Notes: generated by a model from the sequence alone, not told the origin. Numbered from the stretch's first letter, positions 25,688 through 34,616 are shown. The stretch: DNA of 64,000 bases from Sphingomonas albertensis (GCF_014358075.1 NZ_JACONT010000014.1:35923-99922); one strand, 5' to 3'. A program made the numbers and translations.

Positions 25688-25853
25688 CCTCCCGTTCGTG
25701 CTGAGTAGAGACCGAGTAGCTTCGCAGAAGCGTATCGAGGGCTCGTATCGAAGCATGGGTTCCGCGCGCCAACCTGTCCTTCGATACGCCGTCTCGATAC
25801 GCTGCTACCGCAGCAACTCGACGGCCACTCAGGACGAACGGGAAGAGGCAGAC
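25688..25853. repeat. Long imperfect inverted repeat, family F
   Basis: CCCGTTCGTGCTGAGTAGAG on the left pairs imperfectly with a CAGGACGAACGGG right end. Internally GTATCGAGGGCTCGTATCGA mirrors TCGATACGCCGTCTCGATAC. It occupies the gap after sodC. Confidence 0.7.
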
Positions 25854-25876
25854 AGCCCGAACTAGGACATGGGTCG

Positions 25877-26001
25877 ATTCTCCCCCCGCCAGGGGGAGGT
25901 AGCTGGCCCTTGCCAGACGAAGGGGGAGGTAAGTGCAACCCCTGCTCCGTATCCTCCCCCTCCGTCACCTACGGCGACACCTCCCCCTGGCGGGGGAGGA
26001 T
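25877..26001. repeat. Intergenic palindromic repeat, family A
   Basis: Third copy of the TCCCCCCGCCAGGGGGAGGT...CCCCCTGGCGGGGGAGGAT element. It ends about ten bases before the stop codon of the minus-strand MFS gene and could serve as its terminator. Confidence 0.85.
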
Positions 26002-26011
26002 CGCAAAAATC

Positions 26012-27580
26012 CTAAACCACCTCCCCCGCCGCTCTCGCCCGCGCCTCCCGCGTAGCCTCCGCCCGCGGCGCCAGCCGGTACGCCGCCACCGCACACGCGA
26101 GCGTGATCGGCGTCACCACCAGCAACGACAACATCCCGATCGACAGGCTCCCGGTCAGCGTCGACACCCGCCCCGCCATATACGGCCCGAGCGCCAGCCC
26201 GATCAGCGTCGTCCCGATGAAGAACGTCGCCGTCGCCGTCCCCCGCATCCGCGGCAACACCATGTCCTGCGTGGTCGCCGCCGCCGCACCCAAGGCGCAG
26301 GACGCGGTCAACTGCGCGAGAAAAATCCCCGTGTAGAACGCGGTCGACGACGACGCGGTGAAGGCCAGGATCAGGAACGGCACAGGCACCACCGCACCGA
26401 AGATCACCACCCACAGCCGCCCCGCCGGATTGCCCCGCCGCAACCGATCCGACACCACCCCGCCGATCGTCAGCCCCAGGAACCCCGCCGTCGCCCCCAG
26501 GCTGCCGATCATGAACCCAGCCGATGCCGGCGTCGCGCCAAGCTCACGCAACGCATACGGCGCAGCCCAGAAACTCGCGGCGTAGCTCAGGAACGCGTTC
26601 AGCCCATACGCCACCACCGTGCACAGGAACGCCGGCGTCCCGACGATCAGCGCAAAGGTCGGCGGATCGCGCCGCTTCAACGCCGACGCCCACGAGAACA
26701 CCGCATACACGCCGATCCCGATCGCCACCCATTGCGGCCAAGGCTCACCCGCCGCGACCAGCCCCGACACCGCCGCCGTCACCACCGCAAGCGCAAGGAT
26801 ATTATACCCGAGCGCTCGCGCGCCGCCCATCGCCGCACCGATCAACGTCAGCGGCGGCACGATCGTCACCAATTCGGCACCGAACGCGCGGAACGGTGCC
26901 GGATGCTTCTCCGGCTCGGGCAGTCCCTCGACCAGTCCGCGAATGGGCTCCTTCAACGTCGCGATCCAGATCGCCAGCAGCAGCCCCGGCAGGCCGACCG
27001 CCATGAACGCCGCCTGCCAGCCGACCAGCCCAAGCGGCCCGCCCCCCGGATAAGCGCGGTTCCAGCCCTGCACGATCAGCCCGCCGATGAACAAAGAACA
27101 GCCGCCGCCGACATACAGGCCCGCGGAATAGATCGACAGCGCGGTCGCCCGCAGCCGCTTCGGGAAATAATCGGAGATGATCGAATAGGCCGACGGACTG
27201 GCGGTAGCCTCGCCGATCCCGACCCCGATCCGCGCCGCCGCCAGATGCCCGCCAGTCCGCGAAAAGCCCGACAGCGCGGTCATCACCGACCACAACGACA
27301 ACCCGATCGTCATCAACCGCACGCGGTGCCAATTGTCCGCCAGCCGCCCGAGCGGAATGCCGAACAGCGAATAGAACACGCCGAACGCGGTGCCGTACAG
27401 GAAGCCGAGATCCTGGTCCTTCAACCCCAGGTCGCGCTTGATGTCCTCCGCCAGGATCGAGATGATCTGCCGGTCGACGAAGTTCAGGACATAGACGAGG
27501 AACAGGACCGACAGCACGTACCAGGCATAGCGCGACGCGCCCGCCTCCCGCTCGCCCACGATGGTTTCGGCACCCGCCAT
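26012..27580 (-). CDS. Major facilitator superfamily transporter (spinster-like)
   Basis: The 522-residue protein has about twelve membrane helices. The first ends in N-F-V-D-R-Q-I-I-S-I-L, a motif of spinster-like and anion:cation-symporter-like MFS proteins. G-I-P-L-G-R-L-A-D-N-W-H-R-V-R is the loop 2-3 signature, and G-I-G-E-A-T-A-S-P-S-A-Y-S-I-I-S-D-Y-F-P follows. The substrate is unknown; relatives are linked to sphingolipid, hexuronate or aromatic compounds. A central loop of about 90 residues separates the two halves. Confidence 0.88.
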   Translation of the reverse strand: MAGAETIVGEREAGASRYAWYVLSVLFLVYVLNFVDRQIISILAEDIKRDLGLKDQDLGFLYGTAFGVFYSLFGIPLGRLADNWHRVRLMTIGLSLWSVMTALSGFSRTGGHLAAARIGVGIGEATASPSAYSIISDYFPKRLRATALSIYSAGLYVGGGCSLFIGGLIVQGWNRAYPGGGPLGLVGWQAAFMAVGLPGLLLAIWIATLKEPIRGLVEGLPEPEKHPAPFRAFGAELVTIVPPLTLIGAAMGGARALGYNILALAVVTAAVSGLVAAGEPWPQWVAIGIGVYAVFSWASALKRRDPPTFALIVGTPAFLCTVVAYGLNAFLSYAASFWAAPYALRELGATPASAGFMIGSLGATAGFLGLTIGGVVSDRLRRGNPAGRLWVVIFGAVVPVPFLILAFTASSSTAFYTGIFLAQLTASCALGAAAATTQDMVLPRMRGTATATFFIGTTLIGLALGPYMAGRVSTLTGSLSIGMLSLLVVTPITLACAVAAYRLAPRAEATREARARAAGEVV

Positions 27581-27682
27581 GACCCCTCCTCGTTATGTTT
27601 TCGAGCTATGGGTATCAGACGAAAGAAAAGAGAAACAGCGCTTTCGAGGCGATCGGGTACGCCAGCGCAGAGCCAATTCTTC

Positions 27683-27790
27683 GCCCCTCCCTGGAAGGGA
27701 GGGGTCGGGGGTGGGTCGGCTTCCCCAAGTTCGCCCGACGGTGGCAAAAGCCGGCCTACCCACCCCCAACCCCTCCCTTCCAGGGAGGGG
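27683..27790. repeat. Intergenic palindromic repeat, family B
   Basis: Second copy of the CCCTCCCTGGAAGGGAGGGG...CCCTCCCTTCCAGGGAGGGG element. It lies between the start of the MFS gene and the end of the next minus-strand gene. Confidence 0.85.
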
Positions 27791-27832
27791 AGCAGTTCGG
27801 GGCAGCCTCCTGGGGAGCGGTGGGCTCAAGCC

Positions 27833-28702
27833 TCAATGCGTACCGATACGCCCCCGACGCAGCGCACCCTGTTCGAGCCGCCGCAACAGCGCCTCGATCG
27901 TCGGCGGCGAGGTCGGCTCGCCCGTCGCACGCGCAGGGCGGGCAATCGGCGTAGGTGCATTGATTTCAGGCGCCCCGCACTCCGCTACCTCATGCTCCGC
28001 TACCCCGTCCTCAGCCAAACCGGCTTCCGCAACCCCGTCCTCCGCGACCTCCACCGGCCGCTCGATCGGTTCCACCAACGGCGCCGTCACGAACGTGTCG
28101 GGCTCCGCCGTCGACGACGACTCCACCACCGGCGCGACCATCGCCTGCGCCAACGGAGAAACCGGCCGCACCGGCTCCATCGGCACCGGCAGGATGGCCT
28201 TCGGATCGAACGCCGCGAGCGGCTGGTCGAGATCGGCCGGAATCGTCCGCTCGTCGCGCCCAGCATTAAGCCCAGTAGCAAGCCCAGTACCAAGACCAGC
28301 CCCGACACCCACTTCCATCATCGGCGTACCAAGATCCGCCGCCGACATCGGCTTGCGCGGCGGTGCGTCGGGATGCGCGTCGGCGCGGCGGATCACCGGC
28401 ACGCCGTCCTCGCGCGGCGATGCCTTCGCGAACACCCCGCCCGGCCCGAACAGCAGGAACAGCGACGACCATAGCAACGCCGCGACCAGCGCCCCACTCC
28501 CCAGCGCCAACAGCGCGCGCGCGGTCGTCCCGAGCGGCGGCGCGGCGGCGGGCACCAGCGCAGCCACGCCCGTCGTCCACACCGCGGACTCCAGCGTTTC
28601 GGTCGACGCCAGCAGCACGCTCATGGCAGCGATCAGGCCGCCGACCACCGCGCCGTACACCGGCAGCGAGCGGATCAAGGTCTGGCGGGTCAGCGCAATC
28701 AT
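27833..28702 (-). CDS. Uncharacterised membrane protein with low-complexity cytoplasmic or periplasmic tail
   Basis: The 289-residue protein has two hydrophobic segments at about residues 12-32 and 62-86. A long polar region rich in Ala, Pro, Glu and Val follows, including a short internal repeat (A-E-D-G-V-A-E-A-G-L-A-E-D-G-V-A-E). It overlaps the upstream exosortase-A-type glycosyltransferase gene by 4 bases, so it is probably translationally coupled to it and may have a part in the same glycan pathway. I do not recognise the family. Confidence 0.65.
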   Translation of the reverse strand: MIALTRQTLIRSLPVYGAVVGGLIAAMSVLLASTETLESAVWTTGVAALVPAAAPPLGTTARALLALGSGALVAALLWSSLFLLFGPGGVFAKASPREDGVPVIRRADAHPDAPPRKPMSAADLGTPMMEVGVGAGLGTGLATGLNAGRDERTIPADLDQPLAAFDPKAILPVPMEPVRPVSPLAQAMVAPVVESSSTAEPDTFVTAPLVEPIERPVEVAEDGVAEAGLAEDGVAEHEVAECGAPEINAPTPIARPARATGEPTSPPTIEALLRRLEQGALRRGRIGTH

Positions 28703-29910
28703 CGATTTTCCCGTGCAGCGGCCATCATCAGCCGCCGATACAAAGGATCGTAGCGGCGAATGTTTGACGACCAGTTACGCTCTTCGCGAACAAATGCACG
28801 TCCTCGCGCCCGCCGCTCGTCCCAGCCCGATCGATCCACGAACATCGCCGCCAACGCCGTCGCGATCGCGGCCGGATCGTCGGGCGGAAACAGCGTCCCC
28901 GTCTCCCCGTCGCGGATCAGTTCGCGGTGTCCGCCGACATCCGACGCCGCCACCAGCCGCCCCTGCGCCATCGCCTCGAGCGGCTTCAGCGGCGTGACCA
29001 GATCGGTCAGCCGCATCCGTTTGCGCGGGTAAGCGAGGATATCGACCAGCCCGTAATAACGCTCGACCTCCTGGTGCGGCACGCGCCCGACGAAGCGGAT
29101 CGCGTCGGCCACCGGCGACGCCTCCGCCTGCGCGCGCAAGGCCGCCTCCATCGGTCCGCCGCCGACCATCAACAGCCGCGCCTTGGGACGCAGCGCGACC
29201 AGCGCCGGCATCGCCGCGATCAGGTCGTCGAGCCCTTCGTAATCGTAGAAGCTGCCGATGAACCCGACGACGTCCGCGCCGTCGAGCCCGAGTTCCGCCC
29301 CCAGCGCATCGTCGCGCGGCACCGAGTTCCCGAACAGCTCGAGATCGACGCCGTTGGGCGAGACGACGATCTTGTCCGCCGCGATGCCCCGCGCGACTAG
29401 ATCGCCGCGCAGCCCTTCGCAGATCACCGCCACCGCATCCGCGCGCCGCACCGCCCACGTCTCCAGCGCCCGCGTCGCCCGGTAGCGCAACGACGTCGCC
29501 GTCCCCGTCCCGTTGCCAACCGCCGCATCCTCCCAGAACGCGCGGATCTCGTACACCAGCGGCAGTTTCTGCTTGCGCGCCACGATCAGGGCGGCGAGCG
29601 CGTCGATCACCGGCGAATGCGCGTGGAGGATATCGGGCTTGAAGGCATCGACCGCCGCCTCGATCCTTTTGGCGAACGCCGCGATTCCGACCATCTCGCC
29701 GACCGGCCCCGGCTTCACCCCGGCCGACGTCCTGTAGAAGGTCAGCCCGTCGACGGACTCCACCGACGCAGGCGCAACGCCGTGGCGCGGGCCGGTGACC
29801 GCCGCGACGGTCCACCCCAGCCCCTCCTGCGCCTTGAGGATCGCCCGGGTGCGGAACGTGTAGCCACTTTGCAGCGGCAGGCCGTGATCGAGGATATGAA
29901 GGATACGCAT
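28699..29910 (-). CDS. Glycosyltransferase, exosortase A system-associated
   Basis: The 403-residue GT4-type enzyme begins M-R-I-L-H-I-L-D-H-G-L-P-L-Q-S-G-Y, followed by T-F-R-T-R-A-I-L. This opening is diagnostic of a glycosyltransferase family found beside exosortase/PEP-CTERM loci. The GT4 C-terminal features are present: S-P-N-G-V-D, G-F-I-G-S-F-Y-D-Y-E-G-L-D, then P-L-K-P-L-E-A-M-A and G-x-L-F-P-P-D-D-P. It likely adds a sugar to a lipid-linked glycan at the inner membrane. It is divergent from the O-glycosylation ligase gene of the same system. Confidence 0.92.
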   Translation of the reverse strand: MRILHILDHGLPLQSGYTFRTRAILKAQEGLGWTVAAVTGPRHGVAPASVESVDGLTFYRTSAGVKPGPVGEMVGIAAFAKRIEAAVDAFKPDILHAHSPVIDALAALIVARKQKLPLVYEIRAFWEDAAVGNGTGTATSLRYRATRALETWAVRRADAVAVICEGLRGDLVARGIAADKIVVSPNGVDLELFGNSVPRDDALGAELGLDGADVVGFIGSFYDYEGLDDLIAAMPALVALRPKARLLMVGGGPMEAALRAQAEASPVADAIRFVGRVPHQEVERYYGLVDILAYPRKRMRLTDLVTPLKPLEAMAQGRLVAASDVGGHRELIRDGETGTLFPPDDPAAIATALAAMFVDRSGWDERRARGRAFVREERNWSSNIRRYDPLYRRLMMAAARENR

Positions 29911-30008
29911 CGTGGACGTCGTCTGCCACAGATCGCTTAACGGCGCGTCAACCGACTAGGGCTACGCACGAAGCTCGAAAAGCCCTCACAGGAAAGGAGG
30001 CCGAACCC

Positions 30009-30164
30009 ATGATCGACAATCTCGCGCTCGGTCTCAGCCACGGGCTGATGATGCTCGCCGCATTCCTGCTGCTCAAGCGCCCCGACCTCGACCGCGAGCC
30101 CAGCCCGCACGACGCACCCGAAAAGAAGCGCGCGCCAATAGAGAAACCTCGCCGCGATGCGTGA
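30009..30164 (+). CDS. 51-residue small membrane protein preceding the O-glycosylation ligase
   Basis: A strong ribosome binding site (AAAGGAGG) precedes the ATG. The product has one hydrophobic helix (G-L-S-H-G-L-M-M-L-A-A-F-L-L-L, residues 8-22) and a charged Asp/Pro/Lys/Arg tail. Its stop overlaps the ligase start by 8 bases, so the two are translationally coupled. It may be a small subunit or a translational leader for the ligase; no function is known to me. Confidence 0.7.
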   Translation: MIDNLALGLSHGLMMLAAFLLLKRPDLDREPSPHDAPEKKRAPIEKPRRDA

Positions 30165-31497
30165 TCTCGCGTTCATCGCCTTCCTGCTCGCGTTCTTCGC
30201 GATGGGCTTCAAGCGGCCGTTCCTGCTCGTGCTCGTCTATGTCTATATCGACATCGTCTCGCCACAGCGGCTGACCTACCTCCTGCTCAACAGCGTGCCG
30301 ATCTCGCTGATCGCGGTCGCGCTGGCGGTCGGCGGGTGGATCCTCGCGGACGACAAGCGCGACACCCGCGTCGGCGGGCGGCAGGTGCTGATCGTGCTGC
30401 TCATGCTCTATTGCTGGGTGACGACGATCGGCGCGGATTTTCCGGTCGAGGCCAAGGAGAAATGGGACTGGGTCTGGAAGACGCTGATCTTTGCCGCCTT
30501 CCTGCCGCTGACGCTGCGCACGCGACTGCGGATAGAGGCGCTGCTGCTGTTCATGATCCTCTCCGCCTCGTCGATCATCATCGTCGGCGGGATCAAGACG
30601 ATCGCCAGCGGCGGCGGCGGCTACGGCCAGTTGAACCTCATGGTCGACAATAATTCGGGGCTGTACGAGGGCAGCACGATCAGCGCGGTGGCGATCGCGA
30701 TCATCCCGCTGATCTTCTGGTTCATGGTCCACGGCACGATCTTCAAGCCCGACTGGCGCGTGAAGGGCTTCTGCCTCGCGCTGGTGTTCGCGTGCCTGCT
30801 GATCCCGGTCGGCACCTCGACGCGTACCGGGCTCGTGTGCATCGGCCTGCTGGCGGTGCTGTCGGTGCGCGCGGTGAAGCGCAAGGCGCTGTACCTCGCG
30901 GCGGTGGCGGCGCTCGGGCTGGCGGCGATCCCGTTCCTGCCTTCCGCGTTCACCGACCGGATGAACACCATCAAGACCTATGACGCGGACGAATCCGCCT
31001 CGACGCGGCTGGCGGTGTGGAAATGGACGATCGAATACGCGAAGACCCATCCGTTCGGCGGCGGCTTCGAGGCGTATCGCGGCAACCGCATCCGCTACGA
31101 CCTGAAGAGCACCGGCGCCGCCGCCGCACCCGGCCCGCGGGTCGAGACCGACAAGGCCCGCGCGTTCCACAGTGCCTATTTCGAGATGCTGGGCGAACAG
31201 GGCTATCTTGGACTCGCGCTATGGCTCGCGATCAATTTCATCGGCGTTTTCAGGATGGAAATCCTCCGCCGCCGCTACGCCGACCCGGCCAGCGAATTTG
31301 CCTGGGCGGGGCCGCTCGCAGCCGCGCTTCAGAGCGGGCAGATCATCTATCTGTTCGGCGCGGCCTTCGTCGGCATCGCGTTCCAGCCGTTCGTCTACAT
31401 GCTGATCGGCGCGCAGATCGGTCTCGACACCTATCTCACGCGCAAGCGCAGCGAACAGACGTTCCGCCCGATGCGCCGGGCACTCCCCTCCCGCTAG
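30157..31497 (+). CDS. Putative O-glycosylation ligase, exosortase A system-associated (Wzy/WaaL-like)
   Basis: The 446-residue polytopic membrane protein has about ten to twelve helices and a large loop containing F-G-G-G-F-E-A-Y-R-G-N-R and A-F-H-S-A-Y-F-E-M-L-G-E-Q-G-Y. This is the pattern of the exosortase-A-associated branch of the O-antigen ligase family. The N terminus (M-R-D-L-A-F-I-A-F, then Y-V-Y-I-D-I-V-S-P-Q-R-L-T-Y) is also typical. It is thought to attach glycan to PEP-CTERM proteins or polymerise exopolysaccharide. Exosortase itself is not in the window. Confidence 0.9.
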   Translation: MRDLAFIAFLLAFFAMGFKRPFLLVLVYVYIDIVSPQRLTYLLLNSVPISLIAVALAVGGWILADDKRDTRVGGRQVLIVLLMLYCWVTTIGADFPVEAKEKWDWVWKTLIFAAFLPLTLRTRLRIEALLLFMILSASSIIIVGGIKTIASGGGGYGQLNLMVDNNSGLYEGSTISAVAIAIIPLIFWFMVHGTIFKPDWRVKGFCLALVFACLLIPVGTSTRTGLVCIGLLAVLSVRAVKRKALYLAAVAALGLAAIPFLPSAFTDRMNTIKTYDADESASTRLAVWKWTIEYAKTHPFGGGFEAYRGNRIRYDLKSTGAAAAPGPRVETDKARAFHSAYFEMLGEQGYLGLALWLAINFIGVFRMEILRRRYADPASEFAWAGPLAAALQSGQIIYLFGAAFVGIAFQPFVYMLIGAQIGLDTYLTRKRSEQTFRPMRRALPSR

Positions 31498-31508
31498 CGA
31501 GAGGGGAG
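31483..31508. terminator. Palindrome across the ligase stop codon, possible bidirectional terminator
   Basis: CTCCCCTC and GAGGGGAG arms surround CCGCTAGCGA and include the TAG stop of the ligase gene. The hairpin sits between two convergent genes that end 20 bases apart. Confidence 0.6.
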
Positions 31509-31517
31509 CAGATAGCG

Positions 31518-32081
31518 TCAGTCGACCGGCTCGTCCGCCAGCTCCTCCTCCAGCGCCGCGATGATCGCCTTGTTGAACGCGGGGATGTCGTCCGGCTTGC
31601 GGCTGGTGATCAAATTGCCGTCGACCACGACCTCCTCGTCCACCACGTCCGCACCCGCATTCTCCAAGTCCGTCCGGATCGACGGGAAGCTCGTCACGCG
31701 ACGTCCATCGATCACGTCGGCCTCGGCCAGCAACCACGGCGCATGGCAGATCGCGGCGATGATCTTGCCGTCTTCCATGAACTCGGTGATGATCTCGATC
31801 GCGCGCTCCTGCTGGCGCATCGTGTCGGGGTTGGCGACGCCGCCCGGCAGCACCAGCGCGTCGTAATCGTCGGTATCGACCTCGTCGAGCGTCAGGTCGG
31901 GCGTCGCCGTCTCGGCCTTGTTGATGTCGCCCTTCATGCCCTGAATGGGGTCCATCTTGATCGAGGCGAGCTGCACCGTCGCGCCCGCCGCCTCCAGCGC
32001 CTTCCTCGGTTCGAACAGCTCGACGGTCTCGAAACCGTCGGAAGCGAGCATCAATACGCGAGCTTGTGAAAGATCGGTCAT
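31518..32081 (-). CDS. DJ-1/PfpI family protein
   Basis: The 187-residue protein is a class I glutamine-amidotransferase-like domain of the PfpI/YhbO type. It starts with A-R-V-L-M-L-A-S-D-G-F-E. The nucleophile elbow is A-A-I-C-H-A-P-W, with the preceding L-V-L-P-G-G-V-A-N-P-D and the E residue of G-F-E-T-V-E-L. Family members are proteases, deglycases or glyoxalases in stress response. It is divergent from the topoisomerase gene. Confidence 0.93.
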   Translation of the reverse strand: MTDLSQARVLMLASDGFETVELFEPRKALEAAGATVQLASIKMDPIQGMKGDINKAETATPDLTLDEVDTDDYDALVLPGGVANPDTMRQQERAIEIITEFMEDGKIIAAICHAPWLLAEADVIDGRRVTSFPSIRTDLENAGADVVDEEVVVDGNLITSRKPDDIPAFNKAIIAALEEELADEPVD

Positions 32082-32186
32082 GTCATGTCTCCAGTGAAAT
32101 CCCGTGCCCTCTCAACCCCGCGTCGCGCGGGTCGTTCCGGAACGATGCGTCCCCCCGAACATTTCGAGACCGGAAGGACCACCGCA

Positions 32187-33215
32187 TTGCCCACCAAGAT
32201 CGTGTATTCCGACGACTCCAAGCCCGGCATCACCCGCAAGAAGATGCGGAACGGCTGGGGCTATTGGGATGCCAGGGGCGAGCGCATCACCGACCGCGAC
32301 GAGATCGACCGGCTGAACGCAATCGGCCTGCCCCCGGCTTATGGCGACGCGTGGTTCTGCCCCAAGCCCAACGGCCATATCCAGGCGGTCGGCTGGGACG
32401 AGAAGGGCCGCAAGCAATACCGGTATCACGCCGGCTTCCGTGAAGCGCAGGAAGCCGCCAAATACGAGCGTTGCGCCGATTTCGGCCACGCCCTCCCCAA
32501 GATCCGCAAGGCGGTCGAGGCCGACCTGCGCAAACGCTCGCTTTCCCGCGAACGCGCGGTCGCCGCGGTCATCCGCCTGCTCGACGGCGGCCATATCCGC
32601 ATCGGCAACGAAGCCTATGCCGAAGCGAACGAGAGCTTCGGCGCGACCACGCTGCGCAAGCGCCACGGCGAGGTGAAGGGCGCGACGCTCAAGCTCCAAT
32701 ACAAGGGCAAGTCCGGCAAGATGCGGACGCTCAAGATCACCGACCGCTCGCTCAGCAGCTTCGTCAAGAAATGCCAGGACCTCGACGAACAGCATCTGTT
32801 CGCCTGGCTCGACGACGCGGGCGTCGCGCATCCGGTCACCTCGACCGACGTGAACTGCTACATCCGCGACGTCACCGGCACCGATTTCACTGCCAAGAAC
32901 TTCCGCACCTGGGCCGCCAGCGTGGCCGCGTTCGAGGCGCTTGCGTCGGCCGAACGCGACCTCAGCCTGAAGGCGATGCTCGAACCCGTCGTCGCACGGC
33001 TCGGCAATACCCACGCGATCGCGCGGAAAAGCTATGTCCACCCGTCGCTGATCGCGCTGGTCAAGACCGGCCAATCGACCTTCCGCAAGGCCCTCCGCCT
33101 CCCCCGCGCCAAGCGCTACATGAGCCGCGAGGAGTGTGGCCTGATCACCTTCCTCGAAGCCGGCACGCCCGCCGTTGCAACCCCCGCTGTTGCAACCATC
33201 GCAAAAGCGGCCTGA
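32187..33215 (+). CDS. DNA topoisomerase IB (poxvirus-like)
   Basis: The roughly 342-residue protein has the bacterial topoisomerase IB layout. The N-terminal domain carries W-G-Y-W-D and R-I-T-D-R-D-E-I-D-R-L, and G-R-K-Q-Y-R-Y-H leads into the catalytic core. Core residues are R-I-G-N-E-x-Y, Y-K-G-K-S-G-K, T-A-K-N-F-R-T-W-A and the nucleophile Tyr in K-S-Y-V-H-P-S-L. It relaxes supercoils through a 3'-phosphotyrosine. The TTG at 32187 has GGAAGGA at proper spacing and is preferred; ATGs at 32085 and 32145 are in frame but lack a ribosome binding site. The C terminus ends in a short P-A-V-A-T repeat. Confidence 0.9.
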   Translation: MPTKIVYSDDSKPGITRKKMRNGWGYWDARGERITDRDEIDRLNAIGLPPAYGDAWFCPKPNGHIQAVGWDEKGRKQYRYHAGFREAQEAAKYERCADFGHALPKIRKAVEADLRKRSLSRERAVAAVIRLLDGGHIRIGNEAYAEANESFGATTLRKRHGEVKGATLKLQYKGKSGKMRTLKITDRSLSSFVKKCQDLDEQHLFAWLDDAGVAHPVTSTDVNCYIRDVTGTDFTAKNFRTWAASVAAFEALASAERDLSLKAMLEPVVARLGNTHAIARKSYVHPSLIALVKTGQSTFRKALRLPRAKRYMSREECGLITFLEAGTPAVATPAVATIAKAA

Positions 33216-33226
33216 CGAGTATCTCC

Positions 33227-34402
33227 ATGACCAATACCACTGCCGCCGCCAAGCAACCGATCTTCGACGCAAGCGATGTTGGCGATCACGCCCAGGGCTT
33301 CGTCACAGCCAGCATCGCCTGGGTCCAGGCCTATTGGCTCCAGATCCTGATCGCGTTCGGGATCGGTGCGGTCATCGTCCTCGTCCTCCACACCGCACGC
33401 CGCTTCGGCAGCAAGCTCTGCGAACGCCCGCGCGCGCTGAACGGCTGGGGGCTGGTCGTCGGCAAGGCGATTGCACGGACCGGCAATTTCTTCATCGTCA
33501 TGCTCGCCGCGAAGCTGGTCTCCGGCTATTCCGCCGCCCCCGGCGAGGTATCGAAGACGATCGACTTCCTCTTCACCGTCGCCGCCGTCATGCAGGCCGC
33601 CGTCTGGGTCCGCGAGATCATCCTCGGCGCGATCGAGCACCGCACGCAGTCCGAACATTATTCGGGCGAGGCGCTGCTCTCGGCGATGGGCCTGATCCGT
33701 CTGCTCGTCACGTTCGTGGTCTTCGCGGTCGCGCTGGTGGTGGTGCTCGACAATCTCGGCGTCAACGTCACCGGCCTCGTCGCGGGTCTCGGCGTCGGCG
33801 GCATCGCGATCGGCCTGGCGGCACAGGGCATCTTCGCCGACCTGTTCGCCGCGCTCGCGATCATCTTCGACCGCCCGTTCCGCCGCGGCGACTCGATCAG
33901 CTACGACACCGCCTCGGGCAGCGTCGAGGCGATCGGCCTCAAATCCACGCGCATCCGCGGAATCGACGGCGAGGAGCGCGTGATCTCGAACAAGAACCTC
34001 CTCAACAAGGAGATCCTCAACAACACGCAGCGCAACCACCGCCGCGCGAAGTTCATCATCGGCGTCACCTATTCGACGCCCCCGGAGGTCTGCTCGCGCA
34101 TCCCCGCGATGTTGAAGGAGATCGTCGAAGCCAACGACAAGATCTTCACCCGCGCCGGCTTCACCGGCTTCGGCGCGTCAAGCCTCGATTTCGAGGTCCA
34201 GTTCGACAGCAAGGGGCCGGATTACGCGAGCTTCTACGACGGCCGCACCGCGGTCGGCATCGCAATCCTGAAGCGCTTCAACGACGAGAAGATCGAGATC
34301 GCCTTCCCGACCCAGGTCAACATGATGGCCGCGCCGGATGGCTCGATGGTGATGCCGTATCCCGAGGGGCGACGGTCGGACGCGGAGGCAACGCCCGCCT
34401 GA
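33227..34402 (+). CDS. MscS-family mechanosensitive ion channel
   Basis: The 391-residue protein has an N-terminal helix near residues 35-57 and further helices to about 180. The pore-lining and beta-domain region of MscS is recognisable as G-V-G-G-I-A-I-G-L-A-A-Q-G-I-F-A-D-L-F-A-A-L-A, then F-D-R-P-F-R-R-G-D and G-S-V-E-A-I-G-L-K-S-T-R-I-R. A C-terminal alpha/beta domain follows. It should release solutes on hypo-osmotic shock. It follows the topoisomerase gene by 11 bases. Confidence 0.92.
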   Translation: MTNTTAAAKQPIFDASDVGDHAQGFVTASIAWVQAYWLQILIAFGIGAVIVLVLHTARRFGSKLCERPRALNGWGLVVGKAIARTGNFFIVMLAAKLVSGYSAAPGEVSKTIDFLFTVAAVMQAAVWVREIILGAIEHRTQSEHYSGEALLSAMGLIRLLVTFVVFAVALVVVLDNLGVNVTGLVAGLGVGGIAIGLAAQGIFADLFAALAIIFDRPFRRGDSISYDTASGSVEAIGLKSTRIRGIDGEERVISNKNLLNKEILNNTQRNHRRAKFIIGVTYSTPPEVCSRIPAMLKEIVEANDKIFTRAGFTGFGASSLDFEVQFDSKGPDYASFYDGRTAVGIAILKRFNDEKIEIAFPTQVNMMAAPDGSMVMPYPEGRRSDAEATPA

Positions 34403-34487
34403 TTGTCCACCAGGCAGCTCGACGCCTTCGCCTTCCCCCTTCGCCATCGGAAGGTACGCGCTTGTTAGGGCAGCGCTACCCCACCTT

Positions 34488-34540
34488 GTTCTCCCGCGAA
34501 GGCGGGAGCCCAGTCTGGGTCCCCGCCTTCGCGGGGAAAC
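34488..34540. repeat. Short palindromic repeat, family D
   Basis: TTCTCCCGCGAAGGCGGGAG and CCCCGCCTTCGCGGGGAA surround CCCAGTCTGGG. Related elements lie at 51831-51910 and, degenerate, at 49158-49233. Confidence 0.75.
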
Positions 34541-34616
34541 AATGCTTGCTAGGGTAGCGCGAAGCTGCCGCTGTCAGACCAAGCTCGGCGTGACGAGCCC
34601 GCTGCCATACCCCGGC

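Noticed and set aside
25910..28474. Very long open frame on the plus strand antisense to the MFS transporter and its neighbour
   Set aside because: Runs through two palindromic repeats and is extremely Arg/Pro/His-rich with no domain; the complementary genes have strong family motifs.
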